Assembly (NCBI GenBank): GCA_030038125.1
Contig: JASHPL010000248.1
Coordinates: 1 to 34,911, forward strand
From: Candidatus Sulfotelmatobacter sp.
Lineage (GTDB): Bacteria; Acidobacteriota; Terriglobia; Terriglobales; Acidobacteriaceae
Direction of reading: 5' to 3'
DNA length: 34,911 nucleotides
Shown: piece after piece, positions 18,630 to 28,624 of the stretch
How positions within the stretch are numbered: the stretch's first letter is position 1
How the letters are laid out: each line of letters begins with the position of its first letter
Notes under the pieces: generated by a model
What the model saw: only the letters and a program-made list of their open reading frames with translations
Databases searched by the model: none
Told to the model about the DNA's origin: nothing
Made by a program: the position numbers and the translations under genes

Positions 18630-19640
18630 ATGTCACAGGCGCGTCATTCGTTGGCAAACTTCCTGCTTTGGATTGTTCTCCTGTTGGGCTTTACATTGCC
18701 GGTCGCAGCGCAGAGCTGTGAGAGTTCCAGTGACCTCGAAGATGCTGCGCGATCGGCCATTACTTCGACCGCCCAGCGATATTTCGATATGGCCGCCAAG
18801 AGCGACACCGCATCTCTGCGTCAGAATGCGATTGCCAGCCTGGCCGCAAATTTTTCTTCCATTGAAGGGACGGTCAAGGATCATCAGGCGAATCTCAGTG
18901 GAGCGCAGGCAGCGGTGAATTCTGTTTTCCTGCTTCAGGCTGATGGATCGGCTCCTCTGCCGCACGCTCAGTTCTATTGCGGCATCTTCGGCAAGAATGG
19001 CCAGACGCCTGGCAGCGCGATTTTCGAGCTGAACAATTTGCCGCCGGGGAAATATGGCATCGCTCTACTGGAAGCAAGTTCTCCGAAAGGGAAAGCTTAT
19101 TTCTCACTGATTCTGCAGCAGGAAGGGACGGAGTGGAAGTTGGGCGGACTGTACATCAAAGATGCGGAGTTTTCCGGTCACGACGCCCAGTGGTTTGCCG
19201 CGCGCGCACGCGAATACAAAAGCAAAGGGCAAACGCGGAATGCCTGGCTTTATTACCTGGAAGCGCGAAATCTGATCGCTCCGCTGCCTTTCATGAGCAC
19301 GCAAGCCACAGATAATCTCTATGACGAATTTCAGAACCTGAAGCCGGCAGACGTTCCTGGCGATGGAAATACCGTGGAGCTTGCCGCCGGAAGTGGCAGC
19401 TATAAGCTGACCGCGCTTTTTCCGCAGGCCGTGGGAAGCGATCTCGACCTGGTCGTAAAATATCAGGTGGCGGACGCTTCCAATACGAATCAAGCCTATG
19501 CGAGCAACGTCGCGGTCATTAAAGCGATGGTAACGAAGTATCCTGAACTGCGACAGGCGTTTGCCGGGGTTGTGGCCCGTGCCGACGACTCCAGCGGGCG
19601 AGATTACGGCACGCTACTCACTATGACCGAAATCAAATAG
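18630..19640 (+). CDS. Secreted hypothetical protein
   Basis: 336 aa with signal peptide NFLLWIVLLLGFTLPVAAQS. Confidence 0.7.
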   Translation: MSQARHSLANFLLWIVLLLGFTLPVAAQSCESSSDLEDAARSAITSTAQRYFDMAAKSDTASLRQNAIASLAANFSSIEGTVKDHQANLSGAQAAVNSVFLLQADGSAPLPHAQFYCGIFGKNGQTPGSAIFELNNLPPGKYGIALLEASSPKGKAYFSLILQQEGTEWKLGGLYIKDAEFSGHDAQWFAARAREYKSKGQTRNAWLYYLEARNLIAPLPFMSTQATDNLYDEFQNLKPADVPGDGNTVELAAGSGSYKLTALFPQAVGSDLDLVVKYQVADASNTNQAYASNVAVIKAMVTKYPELRQAFAGVVARADDSSGRDYGTLLTMTEIK

Positions 19641-19844
19641 GAGAAGCGAGTGTTCGATTGCCCGCTCGTCAGATTTCCAGATATTCAATGTTCGATCGCG
19701 TCACCGAGCTACGGCAAGCTAGCAAGTTTTCCGGGATGACTGTTTGTCATCTGCTGAGTTTTACGATTTAGCTTCTCCTGCGCGTCGGTATGCGGTAGAG
19801 TAGCGGCTTCGCTATCCCGGGCGATCCGCCCAGGTGAAACCCTC

Positions 19845-20327
19845 ATGACTGCTCCTCCAGTTCGGGTTGAACGCCGTGTCGGACAGAGATTTCCCTACCT
19901 TCTTCCTGTCTCTCTCAGCGAATGCGCGACTGCGGTTCAAGGTCTGGGATTCACGCAGGACCTGAGTTCGCGGGGCGTTTTTCTTTTTACCGACGCCGCC
20001 CTTTCCGAAGGCAGTGAAATTGAACTCACGTTGCAGATGCCCGCGGAAATCACGCTGGGCGAAAACATGCGCGTGTGTTGTCGAGGGCGTGTGCTGCGCA
20101 TTGTGAGGCCAGCAGCACTGTCGAGTCAGAGTTCTGCAGGACAGAACTCAGCGGACCGAATTCCCGCGGAAAACCGTATTGGAGTCGCAGTCCGTTTCGA
20201 AAGCTACGAATACCTACCCGATTCATCCGAAGGGGCTAAGACCACGCCGCGGGTTTTGGCGCTTCATCAGCAAAAGGACGATAGCGACGGACTGGTGCCG
20301 GTTTCGGATCGCACCGCATCCAGTTAA
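19845..20327 (+). CDS. PilZ-like domain protein
   Basis: VERRVGQRFPYLLPVSLSECATAVQGLGFTQDLSSRGVFLFTDAALSEGSEIELTLQMP. Confidence 0.65.
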   Translation: MTAPPVRVERRVGQRFPYLLPVSLSECATAVQGLGFTQDLSSRGVFLFTDAALSEGSEIELTLQMPAEITLGENMRVCCRGRVLRIVRPAALSSQSSAGQNSADRIPAENRIGVAVRFESYEYLPDSSEGAKTTPRVLALHQQKDDSDGLVPVSDRTASS

Positions 20328-20565
20328 TCCCTCGGACTACTCCAAAAATTTTCACACAAAATTCGAACATACTCGCTTCCCAACCATGAATTCTTGTCTT
20401 ACAATGTCGGGTCATCAGAGGCGAAAGGCTTCTGAGGTTCTTCTGTGCGTGTCCCCCCACACCCGGCCCCTTGCGTAATGTGCTCCGAGTTCTGTGCGCG
20501 TGGCACGCTACTCTTGTGGTTTGGTTACTTAGGTCACTTGGCGGGAGATTCCTTCTCTTTTTAAC

Positions 20566-21831
20566 ATGCAAACACCGAGAGAAATCAGCGAGAACCTCGC
20601 TATGCATGGGATCGCCGTCGCCCTCTTGACTGAGGACCGGGAACATTTATCGGCGCTGCAGACCCGCCTGGAGGCAACACGCCTGGGGCGACCGGTATTC
20701 AGCCAATTCGGCTATCCCACAACTGCCACGGATGTCATCCTTCGCCAGCTTCAGGAATCGCGGGCGGAAGTGGTGATCGTCGACGTTCCCGCGCACGATC
20801 CGCAGCGCGCCATCCGCGCCATCGAACTGATTCGCGCCACCACCCTGCAGATCACCATCTTCGCCAACGGGGAGATGACACAGCCCGCGAACATCGTAGC
20901 CAGCATGCGCGCGGGAGCGGGAGAATACGTCGATCATGCGGCCGGGTCGGACGCTCTGCTGGAGGCGCTGACGCGCTACGCCTCCATGCGCACGCGCGCT
21001 CCCGGAATGGCGGGAAAAGCCCGCGTACTCACTTTTCTCAGTGCCAAAGGAGGAGCCGGTTGCACCACGGCTGCCGTCAATACCGCTCTCGCTCTGCAGG
21101 AATCGCATGGTGACGTGGTTCTGGTCGACTTCGCACCCATTGGCCACTCCGCGTTGCATCTGAATTTGCGGCCACAATTTGGCGTGCTCGATGCATTGCA
21201 GAACTTGCACCGCATGGATGTTTCGCTGCTCGATGGTCTGATGACGCCAACCAAAGAAGGATTGCATCTTCTGGCTGGGCCGCAGCAGCCGTATCCCACC
21301 GAGCCGACTCCCGGCGAGCTGGCCCGTTTGTTCGATCTGCTGGTGAACCATTACCGCTTCGTCGTGGTTGATGCTTCCAGCCGTCTCGATCCCACGACGC
21401 GCCTGCTTTGTGATCTCTCCAACGCCGTGCTGGTTGTAACTCAGACCGACGTCGTTTCCCTCTGGAGTGTGGGGCGGATCCATGCATTTCTGGAGGAAGG
21501 CAACGAGCGCGACCGCCTGCGTGTCATTTTGAATCGTTATAAGAAGATTCCCGGCTTCACTGACGAGGATGTAGAACAGGCCACCAGCTGCAAGGTTTTC
21601 TGGAAGGTTCCGAACGCGTTCCATTCGGTTTCGCCTGCCATTGACCACGGCACGCCAGTGGTTTTGCAGGAAGGACTTGAGATCAGCCGCTCGTTCCGCG
21701 CTCTGGCCGCCGCGTTGGCGGAAGCGTCTTCCATTTCGGACGGTGGCCCAGACCTGGTTTTCGGCGAGGAGAAAGCGAAGAAAGCCGCCGCCGGACGCCT
21801 GAACTTCTCACCCGCCCGGGCGGGACACTAG
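20566..21831 (+). CDS. CpaE/TadZ-like MinD/ParA ATPase with N-terminal receiver-like domain
   Basis: 421 aa; VLTFLSAKGGAGCTTAAVNTALALQ deviant Walker A, VLVDFAPIGHSALHLNL, FVVVDASSRLDPTTRLLCDLSNAVLVVTQTD. Confidence 0.85.
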   Translation: MQTPREISENLAMHGIAVALLTEDREHLSALQTRLEATRLGRPVFSQFGYPTTATDVILRQLQESRAEVVIVDVPAHDPQRAIRAIELIRATTLQITIFANGEMTQPANIVASMRAGAGEYVDHAAGSDALLEALTRYASMRTRAPGMAGKARVLTFLSAKGGAGCTTAAVNTALALQESHGDVVLVDFAPIGHSALHLNLRPQFGVLDALQNLHRMDVSLLDGLMTPTKEGLHLLAGPQQPYPTEPTPGELARLFDLLVNHYRFVVVDASSRLDPTTRLLCDLSNAVLVVTQTDVVSLWSVGRIHAFLEEGNERDRLRVILNRYKKIPGFTDEDVEQATSCKVFWKVPNAFHSVSPAIDHGTPVVLQEGLEISRSFRALAAALAEASSISDGGPDLVFGEEKAKKAAAGRLNFSPARAGH

Positions 21832-21870
21832 TTTCGCAGCCGCGCTCGGGCTCGCAACCGAGTAACGCTC

Positions 21871-22383
21871 TCAGCGCGGCGCCACATCCTGGGGAAACAT
21901 TTTGAATTCCACTTCGCGAGTGCGCGAGCTCACTTTATTATCCGCGTCTGTAGAATTCTGAATGAGCGTTCCCTTCAGAACGTAGTAAGCCTCATCCCCC
22001 GGATTCTTTCCGTCGCCCCGTTCCACAGTCCCCTTGAATTCAAACCAGACCCCATGGACGACTTTGCTGGTGAAACTTAATTTTGTGTCGTCGAGTTTCG
22101 CGGTCCTGAAGAATTGATCGACGAAAGCTCCCTGATCGCTGCCTTCGTCTTCAAATCGCGAGATGAATCCGGTAACTGTGCCATCCTCTTCAACGCTGAC
22201 CTGCACGAACTCGCCCTCTTTGAGGAACGTGTACATGCCGGAATAGGCGCGTCCGGCAGGCGCATTTTTCTCTGCTGAGGGATGATCGGCCGCTTTGGCC
22301 TGTCCAACCTGCGCCGCAGCCGTGAATGTGAGGGCACTTAAGATGACAGCGGCTTTTAGGATAATGAAAAAGATTATCCGCAT
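21871..22383 (-). CDS. Secreted hypothetical protein
   Basis: Start moved to ATG 22383: MRIIFFIILKAAVILSALTFTAAAQVG signal peptide. Confidence 0.65.
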   Translation of the reverse strand: MRIIFFIILKAAVILSALTFTAAAQVGQAKAADHPSAEKNAPAGRAYSGMYTFLKEGEFVQVSVEEDGTVTGFISRFEDEGSDQGAFVDQFFRTAKLDDTKLSFTSKVVHGVWFEFKGTVERGDGKNPGDEAYYVLKGTLIQNSTDADNKVSSRTREVEFKMFPQDVAPR

Positions 22384-22474
22384 GTAAAGAGTGCTTGCTC
22401 CGCGTAGATGGTACTCCTGCGTTGCCAGAAAGCCCAAGCAGGTGCGATTGTTCGGAGTATGGTGAGGTGGGTCT

Positions 22475-23294
22475 TTACTGGCGGCAGAACCGTTGCAAGT
22501 CTGGAGGCGGAGGAGCGGGAATGGTATCGAACTCTCCATGCCATCCAGTGCAGCAGTGGGCCACAACGTTACGGCACATAGTGCCTTCACGCTCCCTAGC
22601 CTCGTTCTTTGCCTGTTCTATTTGAGTGCTACTGAGCTCGGTTTCGAGTGCTTGAAGGTCATCTGCGGCGCTACGCAGGCCAGTGTCAGAACTCATGAGC
22701 AGCCAGACGTAAGCTTTGAAATAATCTTGGGGCACGCCCTCGCCATCTCGAAGCAACCTCGCAAGTTCTCGTTGCGCCTGTGGTAGCCCTTGCTCGGCGG
22801 ACGGCTGGAAGCCGTTGGCTGCTCGCGCGTAGTCTTTGCGCTCCAGAGCGATTTTTGCCCAGCAGGTACTCGGCAAACGGATCGCCATGCGAAGCGGATT
22901 TTTCCAGCCACGTTTGCGCCTCATTCAGGTCCCGAGGAGGTACCAGACCGGCATAGATCACGCGGCCAACAAGCCACTGTGCGAGCGGATCATCCTGCAG
23001 CGCAGCTTTTTTGTACCACTCCAGAGCCGCCTGCGGGTCGGTCGTCACGATGTGCCCGGTCTCGTAGAAATATCCGAGGACAACCTGCGCCGGCGCGAAT
23101 CCAAGCTCGGCGGAGCGCCTGAAATAGTCGATCGCATTCGCGCTGCTGCGCGCAGCATTACTGCCTTGGAGCGCACCCATTCCTTTTTCGAATAATCCCG
23201 GTGCATTCTCTCTGGCTTTAGTAGATTGTGCAGCGCTCCCAAGCCACATGAGCGGCAACAACAACATCGGGAGCACACACCGGCCGCTTTGCAT
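22475..23294 (-). pseudogene. Sel1-repeat (SLR) protein gene, interrupted by a +1 frameshift in an A5 tract
   Basis: ORF 22686-23294 (AIDYFRRSAELGFAPAQVVLGYFYETG...DPFAEYLLGK) continues as Sel1-like repeats in ORF 22475-22924 (IALERKDYARAANGFQPSAEQGLPQAQRELARLLRDGEGVPQDYFKAYVWLLMSS). Confidence 0.8.
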
Positions 23295-23411
23295 CTTTGC
23301 TTACCTCGATGGGAATCATGGTGCGTTCTCTAGAGTGCGTCAAGACGCAAGGGATGATGACCAACCGTAACTCGGGAAACCGAAAAGATTTGAAACTCAG
23401 AGTCTGCCCTA

Positions 23412-25217
23412 GTGGGCTATGCCAAATATGCTCCCACCATCTACCATAGAACGATGCCCGAACTCCCCCCCGACGAGACTCTGCAATCCGAGCCGGTTCT
23501 CCGGTTGGTTGTGGAGTTACCTTCGCGACGGAGAGTTTTCTTCGGCAATTTGCGGGATCTGATTTTTCCGCGGCGGCTCCCGAAGCTGGAGCTGCGTTCG
23601 GCTCCGGCGCCCTTCTGGCCCGACGTCTTTGTGAAGCGCGGACTGCCTTGGCTGCGCTTTCTCGAGTCCACCTTCTATCACGTCATCGCCCTTGCGCTGC
23701 TGATTGCGGCCGCTCACTTAATTGCGTTGCAACCGCGGCCGGTAGTTCGCGCTGCCTTTGACCGTTCGCAAATTGTCTATGCGCCCGCAGAATATCTTCC
23801 GCCGATCGACACGCGAGTCACGCCGTCAGCCGCACCTACGAAGGCTGACCCCCAGTACGCGCCTCAACCCATCATTTCCGTTCCACCGGAAGCGGACAAT
23901 CGCTCACAGACAATCGTCGCTCCGCCGAATATAAGGCTGAAGCAGGATGTTTCTCTGCCCAACATCGTGGCCTGGTCGGATAAGGAGGAAAAACCTCAGC
24001 TCTGGATTCCGCCGGTGCCGATGACGCCCGCATCCGAGATCACGCGAATGGGGCCGCGGATCGATGAATCGGTTGTGAGCCCGCCGCCCGATGCGGCGCA
24101 GCTTGCGCGCCGTCGACAAGATCCGAATCTGCAGGTCGAGGTCGTGGCTCCTCCGCCGGAGTTCCGCACCTCACCCGCGGCGACGGAATTTGCGGCTCCC
24201 GAACCGGCCGTGGTTGCGCCACCCCCCGCGTTTGACGACGCTCCCGCGCGGCAACTTGGACAGATTAATATTGCTCGCAGCTCAGTCATCGCTCCCGCCC
24301 CGCAATTGCCTGTGGTTGCACAACGCGCGATTCCCGGAGGCAAATCATCGGCGTTAATCGGCGTCACGCCACGGGTAGTTCCTCCTCCGCCAGCCTTGTT
24401 ATCTTCGGCATCCGGCGGCCAATCTTTCGGATCGCCCGGCCGCCTGATCGCACTGAATTTGCATGCCTCAGTCGGCGCGCCGCCAAGCCTACCGGCCGGC
24501 AACCGACGCGGAACATTCGCCTCGATGCCAGAAGGACATCCCGGAGCCTCGGGCTCGCCGGGATCAACGGGCGGTGGAAGCAATCACGATGCGCGTGGAA
24601 CTGGATCGAAGCAGACAGTCAATGATCTGCCTTCAGGACTCTACGTAGGAAATGCAACTGCCGCATCGTCGCCGATGTCGGGAAGTTCTTCTGCAAAGGC
24701 AGAATCAAATAGCCCGACAATTGTGGCGAGCGTTCATCCGCCACGCGTAAGCAGCACACCGGTTCACGCCGCATCGCCCGGAAACGCCGCCAGGCTCTCG
24801 GACCCCGAGCGCGCCGTGTTCGGTGACCGCAGATTTTACTCGCTGACCTTAAACATGCCCAACCTGAACTCGGCGGGTGGAAGCTGGGTGATTCGCTTCG
24901 CCGAAATCAAGCAGGACCCCAACGCTCCCCCTGCGGATCTGTCGGAGCCCACGGCCACGCGGAAAGTTGATCCGGGATATCCCTCGCAGCTGATTCGCGA
25001 GAGACTTTCAGGGACTGTAATTCTCTATGCCGTCATTCGCGCCGACGGGACAGTGGGTGATGTGCGCGTTCTGCGTGGTGTGGATGACCGGCTCGATCAT
25101 TTCGCCAGCCAGGCGGTGCAGAAATGGCTGTTCCAGCCCGCGATGAAGAACGGATCGCCGATCGATGTGGAAGCCACCTTTCAGATTCCGTTCCGTCCCC
25201 CACAAACGAATTTCTAA
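23412..25217 (+). CDS. TonB-like protein (Pro-rich spacer, TonB C-terminal domain)
   Basis: 601 aa; TM segment, Pro/Ala-rich middle, RKVDPGYPSQLIRERLSGTVILYAVIRADGTVGDVRVLRGVDDRLDHFASQAVQKWLFQPAMKNGSPIDVEATFQIPF; start may be ATG 23454. Confidence 0.85.
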   Translation: MGYAKYAPTIYHRTMPELPPDETLQSEPVLRLVVELPSRRRVFFGNLRDLIFPRRLPKLELRSAPAPFWPDVFVKRGLPWLRFLESTFYHVIALALLIAAAHLIALQPRPVVRAAFDRSQIVYAPAEYLPPIDTRVTPSAAPTKADPQYAPQPIISVPPEADNRSQTIVAPPNIRLKQDVSLPNIVAWSDKEEKPQLWIPPVPMTPASEITRMGPRIDESVVSPPPDAAQLARRRQDPNLQVEVVAPPPEFRTSPAATEFAAPEPAVVAPPPAFDDAPARQLGQINIARSSVIAPAPQLPVVAQRAIPGGKSSALIGVTPRVVPPPPALLSSASGGQSFGSPGRLIALNLHASVGAPPSLPAGNRRGTFASMPEGHPGASGSPGSTGGGSNHDARGTGSKQTVNDLPSGLYVGNATAASSPMSGSSSAKAESNSPTIVASVHPPRVSSTPVHAASPGNAARLSDPERAVFGDRRFYSLTLNMPNLNSAGGSWVIRFAEIKQDPNAPPADLSEPTATRKVDPGYPSQLIRERLSGTVILYAVIRADGTVGDVRVLRGVDDRLDHFASQAVQKWLFQPAMKNGSPIDVEATFQIPFRPPQTNF

Positions 25218-25272
25218 AGCAATCTAACCACCCGGGTTGGACATCCGACTTACAGTCGGAAATAAAAATAGT

Positions 25273-25332
25273 GGGTGCTGCCGAGCTTCGCTCGGCTGGA
25301 CAGGCGAGGACGCCCGGGCGCCCGGCCCTACA
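25273..25332 (-). repeat. Palindromic repeat family A, intergenic copy, reverse orientation
   Basis: Minus strand TGTAGGGCCGGGCGCCCGGGCGTCCTCGCCTGTCCAGCCGAGCGAAGCTCGGCAGCACCC; perfect hairpin GCCGAGC-TTC-GCTCGGC at 25280-25296. Confidence 0.7.
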
Positions 25333-25434
25333 TGGATCTTGGAAGGGCACAACCTCGGCTGTTGCTTTCGTGACTCAGTGTCTCGATGGTGAAGAACTTT
25401 CGAGTGATCTTCGGTTGAGTTCGCCCGGACCGGA

Positions 25435-27672
25435 TTACGATCCGCTCGCACCTTTGCGTTTCTCCAGCGCGGCGTAGATGGCGGGATCGGTGCAGATTTC
25501 GTAATAGCGGCGCTCGGTCCATCCTGTGACCGAGAAATCAGACGCGTCGATGCGTGGGATGCGGCTCTCGCGCACCACAATTTTGCGGAAGATATCGTGA
25601 TCGACCGGTACGGTTGCCATGAACAACCGATACTCGCCCTTATCGGAAGATACATTTGCGGGTAGGCGTACTTTGAGCAGTTCCAGTGTGATCTCCTCTT
25701 TCAGCTTGCTGAATGCCGCCTCATTCATGCGAATTCCGCTTAAATTGAAACTCAGCGTTACATCCTCGGGATTGCCGTCAGCATCGAGATCAGCCGTCTG
25801 AAACGCATACACATGGAATGGGCCAGCCAGCGGTTCCATGATCTTGCGCACGCGCTTGTTACAGGACGACAGGCGATCGCTTTCGTTTAACGCCTCGGAA
25901 ATCATGATCTGATGTTCGCCATCCATCAGGTAAAGCGGCGCTGACTCCTGCAGCGTGATGCCGAGTCCTAATTCCAACTGCGGCATGCCGGAGCGCTGCA
26001 TCAATTCGTTGTAGCCGCGGACGATCTCCACGATTTCCCGCGCCAGCACGCACATGCGGCTGACGGCCAGCCCAGCCTCGCCCTCGCGCTCGAGAATCGC
26101 GAGAATGATCGCGTCCCCTTCCAGGAACACTTTCTGCGCCCCATATTTTCCCAATAGCTTGTTCACGGGATCGTAAAAATTCAGGCTGAAAAAAGAGGCG
26201 GGATTCAAGCCTTTTTCCATCATCATGCGCGTCAGCCTGGTCGAATCGCGGACATCGGCCTTCAGAACGACATGGCGCAGCACGCGATCGGACTCGCTCG
26301 TTTCCTGTTCTTCGGGCAGCAGGAACTCGTAAAGCGTTCCGTTCACACGAGACAATTCCCGCAGCCGCTGGTTGGGCACAAGATTTACCGAATCCAGAGC
26401 CGCATTCAAGACTTCCAGCCGCCGCAGATCGCGATGATAGTGGAAGAAATCCGCCAGGAATCGGGCCGCAACTTTCGCGCGCTCGGCTCCGCGGCAGGAC
26501 GCAACTTTTGCCACCGCGGCATACAAGCTATTGGGAGACAGTTTGCCGTGCTCCTGGATCAAACGCTCAACGCGATCGCACTCCGTGCGATCGATCAGTG
26601 CGCTCTTCAACTGTTGTGGATTGATTCGTGGCGCGAATTCGCTGAGCAATGGGACCACGTGATAAGAAGCAATCACAGCCTCCATCATGTGTTCGTCTTC
26701 CAGCAACCGCACCCACGCCGCCAGCCGCTCCTCTTGCGCCAGTCCTTCGTCGGAATTTTCTGGCGTTCCCGTCCCCACCAGCAAGCGCGCATTCTCGGGA
26801 ACATTCATCCAGGAATCGATGGTTTCCGCGGTCGTATCTTCGCCATAAAGCGTGCGCAGGAATCCGGCGATTACGTCCCGCAACCGGCCATATCGGTCCG
26901 GATCGCGATCCCAATTGCCCAGCATGACGTAATGCTCGGCACAGAGGTAGTCGTCGCGCCCATCGTCGGAAAACAGCAGGCGGTTCACGAACAGCGGATA
27001 GGTGAAGAAACTCTGCGCGATCGTTTCCTCGCCGAACAAAGAGCGGCGGGTGCGAGCCAGCGTGCTTTTTTCCACCTCGCGGAGGGTTTCGAAAATCTCC
27101 TGGCCCGTCTTGCGGAGAATGATCTTCTTCCGCACCTGAAACGTCGCCAGCCGTTCGCGATACTCGTGGGCCCGTTGCTGCCGCATGTTGTCGTAGCTTT
27201 TGAGCAGAACGCGACAGCGCTCGAGAACCTGGGCAAACTGCGAATTCATCTCCGTGCGCAGAAACTTCGTTACTGCCAGCCGGGCCAGAATGTCGATCGT
27301 CAGTTTGTATTCTTTTTTTGCCCGATTCAGCGAGGCCACAAGAAGCTCGGTCAGGAGCGATTTCCAGTCGCCCGGATCGTTTTTCGGCCTAACCGCCTTG
27401 CCCGCCAGATTCCTGAGCCACGATGGGCTTTGAGAGGGTGGAGGAGCCTCGGCCGACAGCAAACCCTCCAACTCCCCGTGCCTGGCGATCATGCGCGCAA
27501 TGTGGGCGCGTGCGGCTTCGGCGAACCGGGAACTCAGGACGACATCGTGCCGCAGGTTATCGATCCCAACCGACAGTCCTTCCAGTGAAACGGACGGATT
27601 CGACGCAGCCAGCTTTGGCGGCGCAGTATTTTCCGGCGCCCCACCCAGACGAAAAATGGGAATTCGTGGCAT
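25435..27672 (-). CDS. Large cytoplasmic protein with class III nucleotidyl-cyclase-like domain
   Basis: VVLKADVRDSTRLTRMMMEKG...YGAQKVFLEGDAIILAILEREGEAGLAVSRMC...LGLGITLQ; start likely ATG 27672 (MPRIPIFRLGG), ORF extends to 27789. Confidence 0.65.
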   Translation of the reverse strand: MPRIPIFRLGGAPENTAPPKLAASNPSVSLEGLSVGIDNLRHDVVLSSRFAEAARAHIARMIARHGELEGLLSAEAPPPSQSPSWLRNLAGKAVRPKNDPGDWKSLLTELLVASLNRAKKEYKLTIDILARLAVTKFLRTEMNSQFAQVLERCRVLLKSYDNMRQQRAHEYRERLATFQVRKKIILRKTGQEIFETLREVEKSTLARTRRSLFGEETIAQSFFTYPLFVNRLLFSDDGRDDYLCAEHYVMLGNWDRDPDRYGRLRDVIAGFLRTLYGEDTTAETIDSWMNVPENARLLVGTGTPENSDEGLAQEERLAAWVRLLEDEHMMEAVIASYHVVPLLSEFAPRINPQQLKSALIDRTECDRVERLIQEHGKLSPNSLYAAVAKVASCRGAERAKVAARFLADFFHYHRDLRRLEVLNAALDSVNLVPNQRLRELSRVNGTLYEFLLPEEQETSESDRVLRHVVLKADVRDSTRLTRMMMEKGLNPASFFSLNFYDPVNKLLGKYGAQKVFLEGDAIILAILEREGEAGLAVSRMCVLAREIVEIVRGYNELMQRSGMPQLELGLGITLQESAPLYLMDGEHQIMISEALNESDRLSSCNKRVRKIMEPLAGPFHVYAFQTADLDADGNPEDVTLSFNLSGIRMNEAAFSKLKEEITLELLKVRLPANVSSDKGEYRLFMATVPVDHDIFRKIVVRESRIPRIDASDFSVTGWTERRYYEICTDPAIYAALEKRKGASGS

Positions 27673-27816
27673 TTTTATGCTGGACTCGTTTGGAAGTTGC
27701 TGATTCCAAACGTACATAACGAGGCTAACATGCAGGAACCGGTGGCAAAAGTTACCTCGGTTATGGCGAATTCTTGCGAGGAACTGCATTGCGATGACAG
27801 TTTGGGTCGGGCGGTC

Positions 27817-28170
27817 TCAGATCGGTTTCTGGATCGTGGGGTACAGTCTAACTCCACAACTGAGCCGGGGAGTTGTGGAATCATCAAGTACTCGGACTCT
27901 GCGTTCCAGCTCTTCGAGCATCTCGTAGAGTTCTGCAGCGTTCTCCTCTGGCACCGTGATGCGTCCTAAAAAGCGCCGAGCGGTGGCGCAAGCCCTGCGC
28001 GCATTAATCCGATTGCGTTCGAACTTCTCCTCGTTGCTGGCATGGGCCGCGATCAACGCGAACGTCAGACCGAGTTCCAGCTCGGTTCGCACAAACAAAG
28101 CAGGGATCTCGAAGTTTGCCGGCCAAGACATCTCTACCACGAGCATCACCACGTGGACGAGATTCCTCAA
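27817..28170 (-). CDS. Small hypothetical protein
   Basis: 117-aa ORF with helical, charged core; start uncertain. Confidence 0.45.
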   Translation of the reverse strand: MRNLVHVVMLVVEMSWPANFEIPALFVRTELELGLTFALIAAHASNEEKFERNRINARRACATARRFLGRITVPEENAAELYEMLEELERRVRVLDDSTTPRLSCGVRLYPTIQKPI

Positions 28171-28230
28171 TAGGGGATTTTCCGTAGACCCTCAAAAGTT
28201 CCCGCGGCCGGCGGCAGCACTAACGAAATC

Positions 28231-28545
28231 TCACACCGACTTCTTTTCTGCCCCCACCACCGGTGTCAGGTCTGGCGTGACCCAGACATATAAATTCTTC
28301 TCATCTGACTGTGTCTGAATGTTGACGCTGACGGCTTCGGCCGCACGATGGATAGCCGAGCGCAAATTCGCGATCTCCACTCCCTCAACCTTCGCCAGGG
28401 GTATTTCCAAAGCCATTCCTTCCTTCAGCATTTTCAATTCGCGCAGGATTCCTTCGGTGAGGTCGTGATGCTTGCCGCGCCGTCGACTCCCCAGACTTGC
28501 GACCCTTACGGAGCGGTACAGATTGGTGTTCCCGTTCTTTGGCAT
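28231..28545 (-). CDS. Small hypothetical protein
   Basis: 104-aa ORF, ordered composition (LREL KMLKEGMALEIPLAKVEGVEIANLRSAIHRAAEAVSVNIQTQ). Confidence 0.55.
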   Translation of the reverse strand: MPKNGNTNLYRSVRVASLGSRRRGKHHDLTEGILRELKMLKEGMALEIPLAKVEGVEIANLRSAIHRAAEAVSVNIQTQSDEKNLYVWVTPDLTPVVGAEKKSV

Positions 28546-28567
28546 CTTGAAGTGGCCCCCAATTTGA

Positions 28568-28624
28568 CTTCGTACGATGGCACTACTTGGCTTCGTACGA
28601 TAGCGGTAACTTTCTACGATAGCG
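28568..28624. promoter_or_regulatory. Cluster of TTCGTACGATRGC direct repeats
   Basis: CTTCGTACGATGG at 28568, CTTCGTACGATAGCG at 28591, CTTTCTACGATAGCG at 28610. Confidence 0.5.

Noticed and set aside
20647-21648. 333-aa minus-strand ORF antisense to the CpaE-like gene
   Set aside because: Overlaps a clear MinD/ParA ATPase; composition typical of an antisense shadow.
26272-27588. 438-aa plus-strand ORF antisense to the cyclase-like gene
   Set aside because: Shadow ORF: H/Q/R-rich composition, no domain, and the opposite strand encodes a coherent protein.
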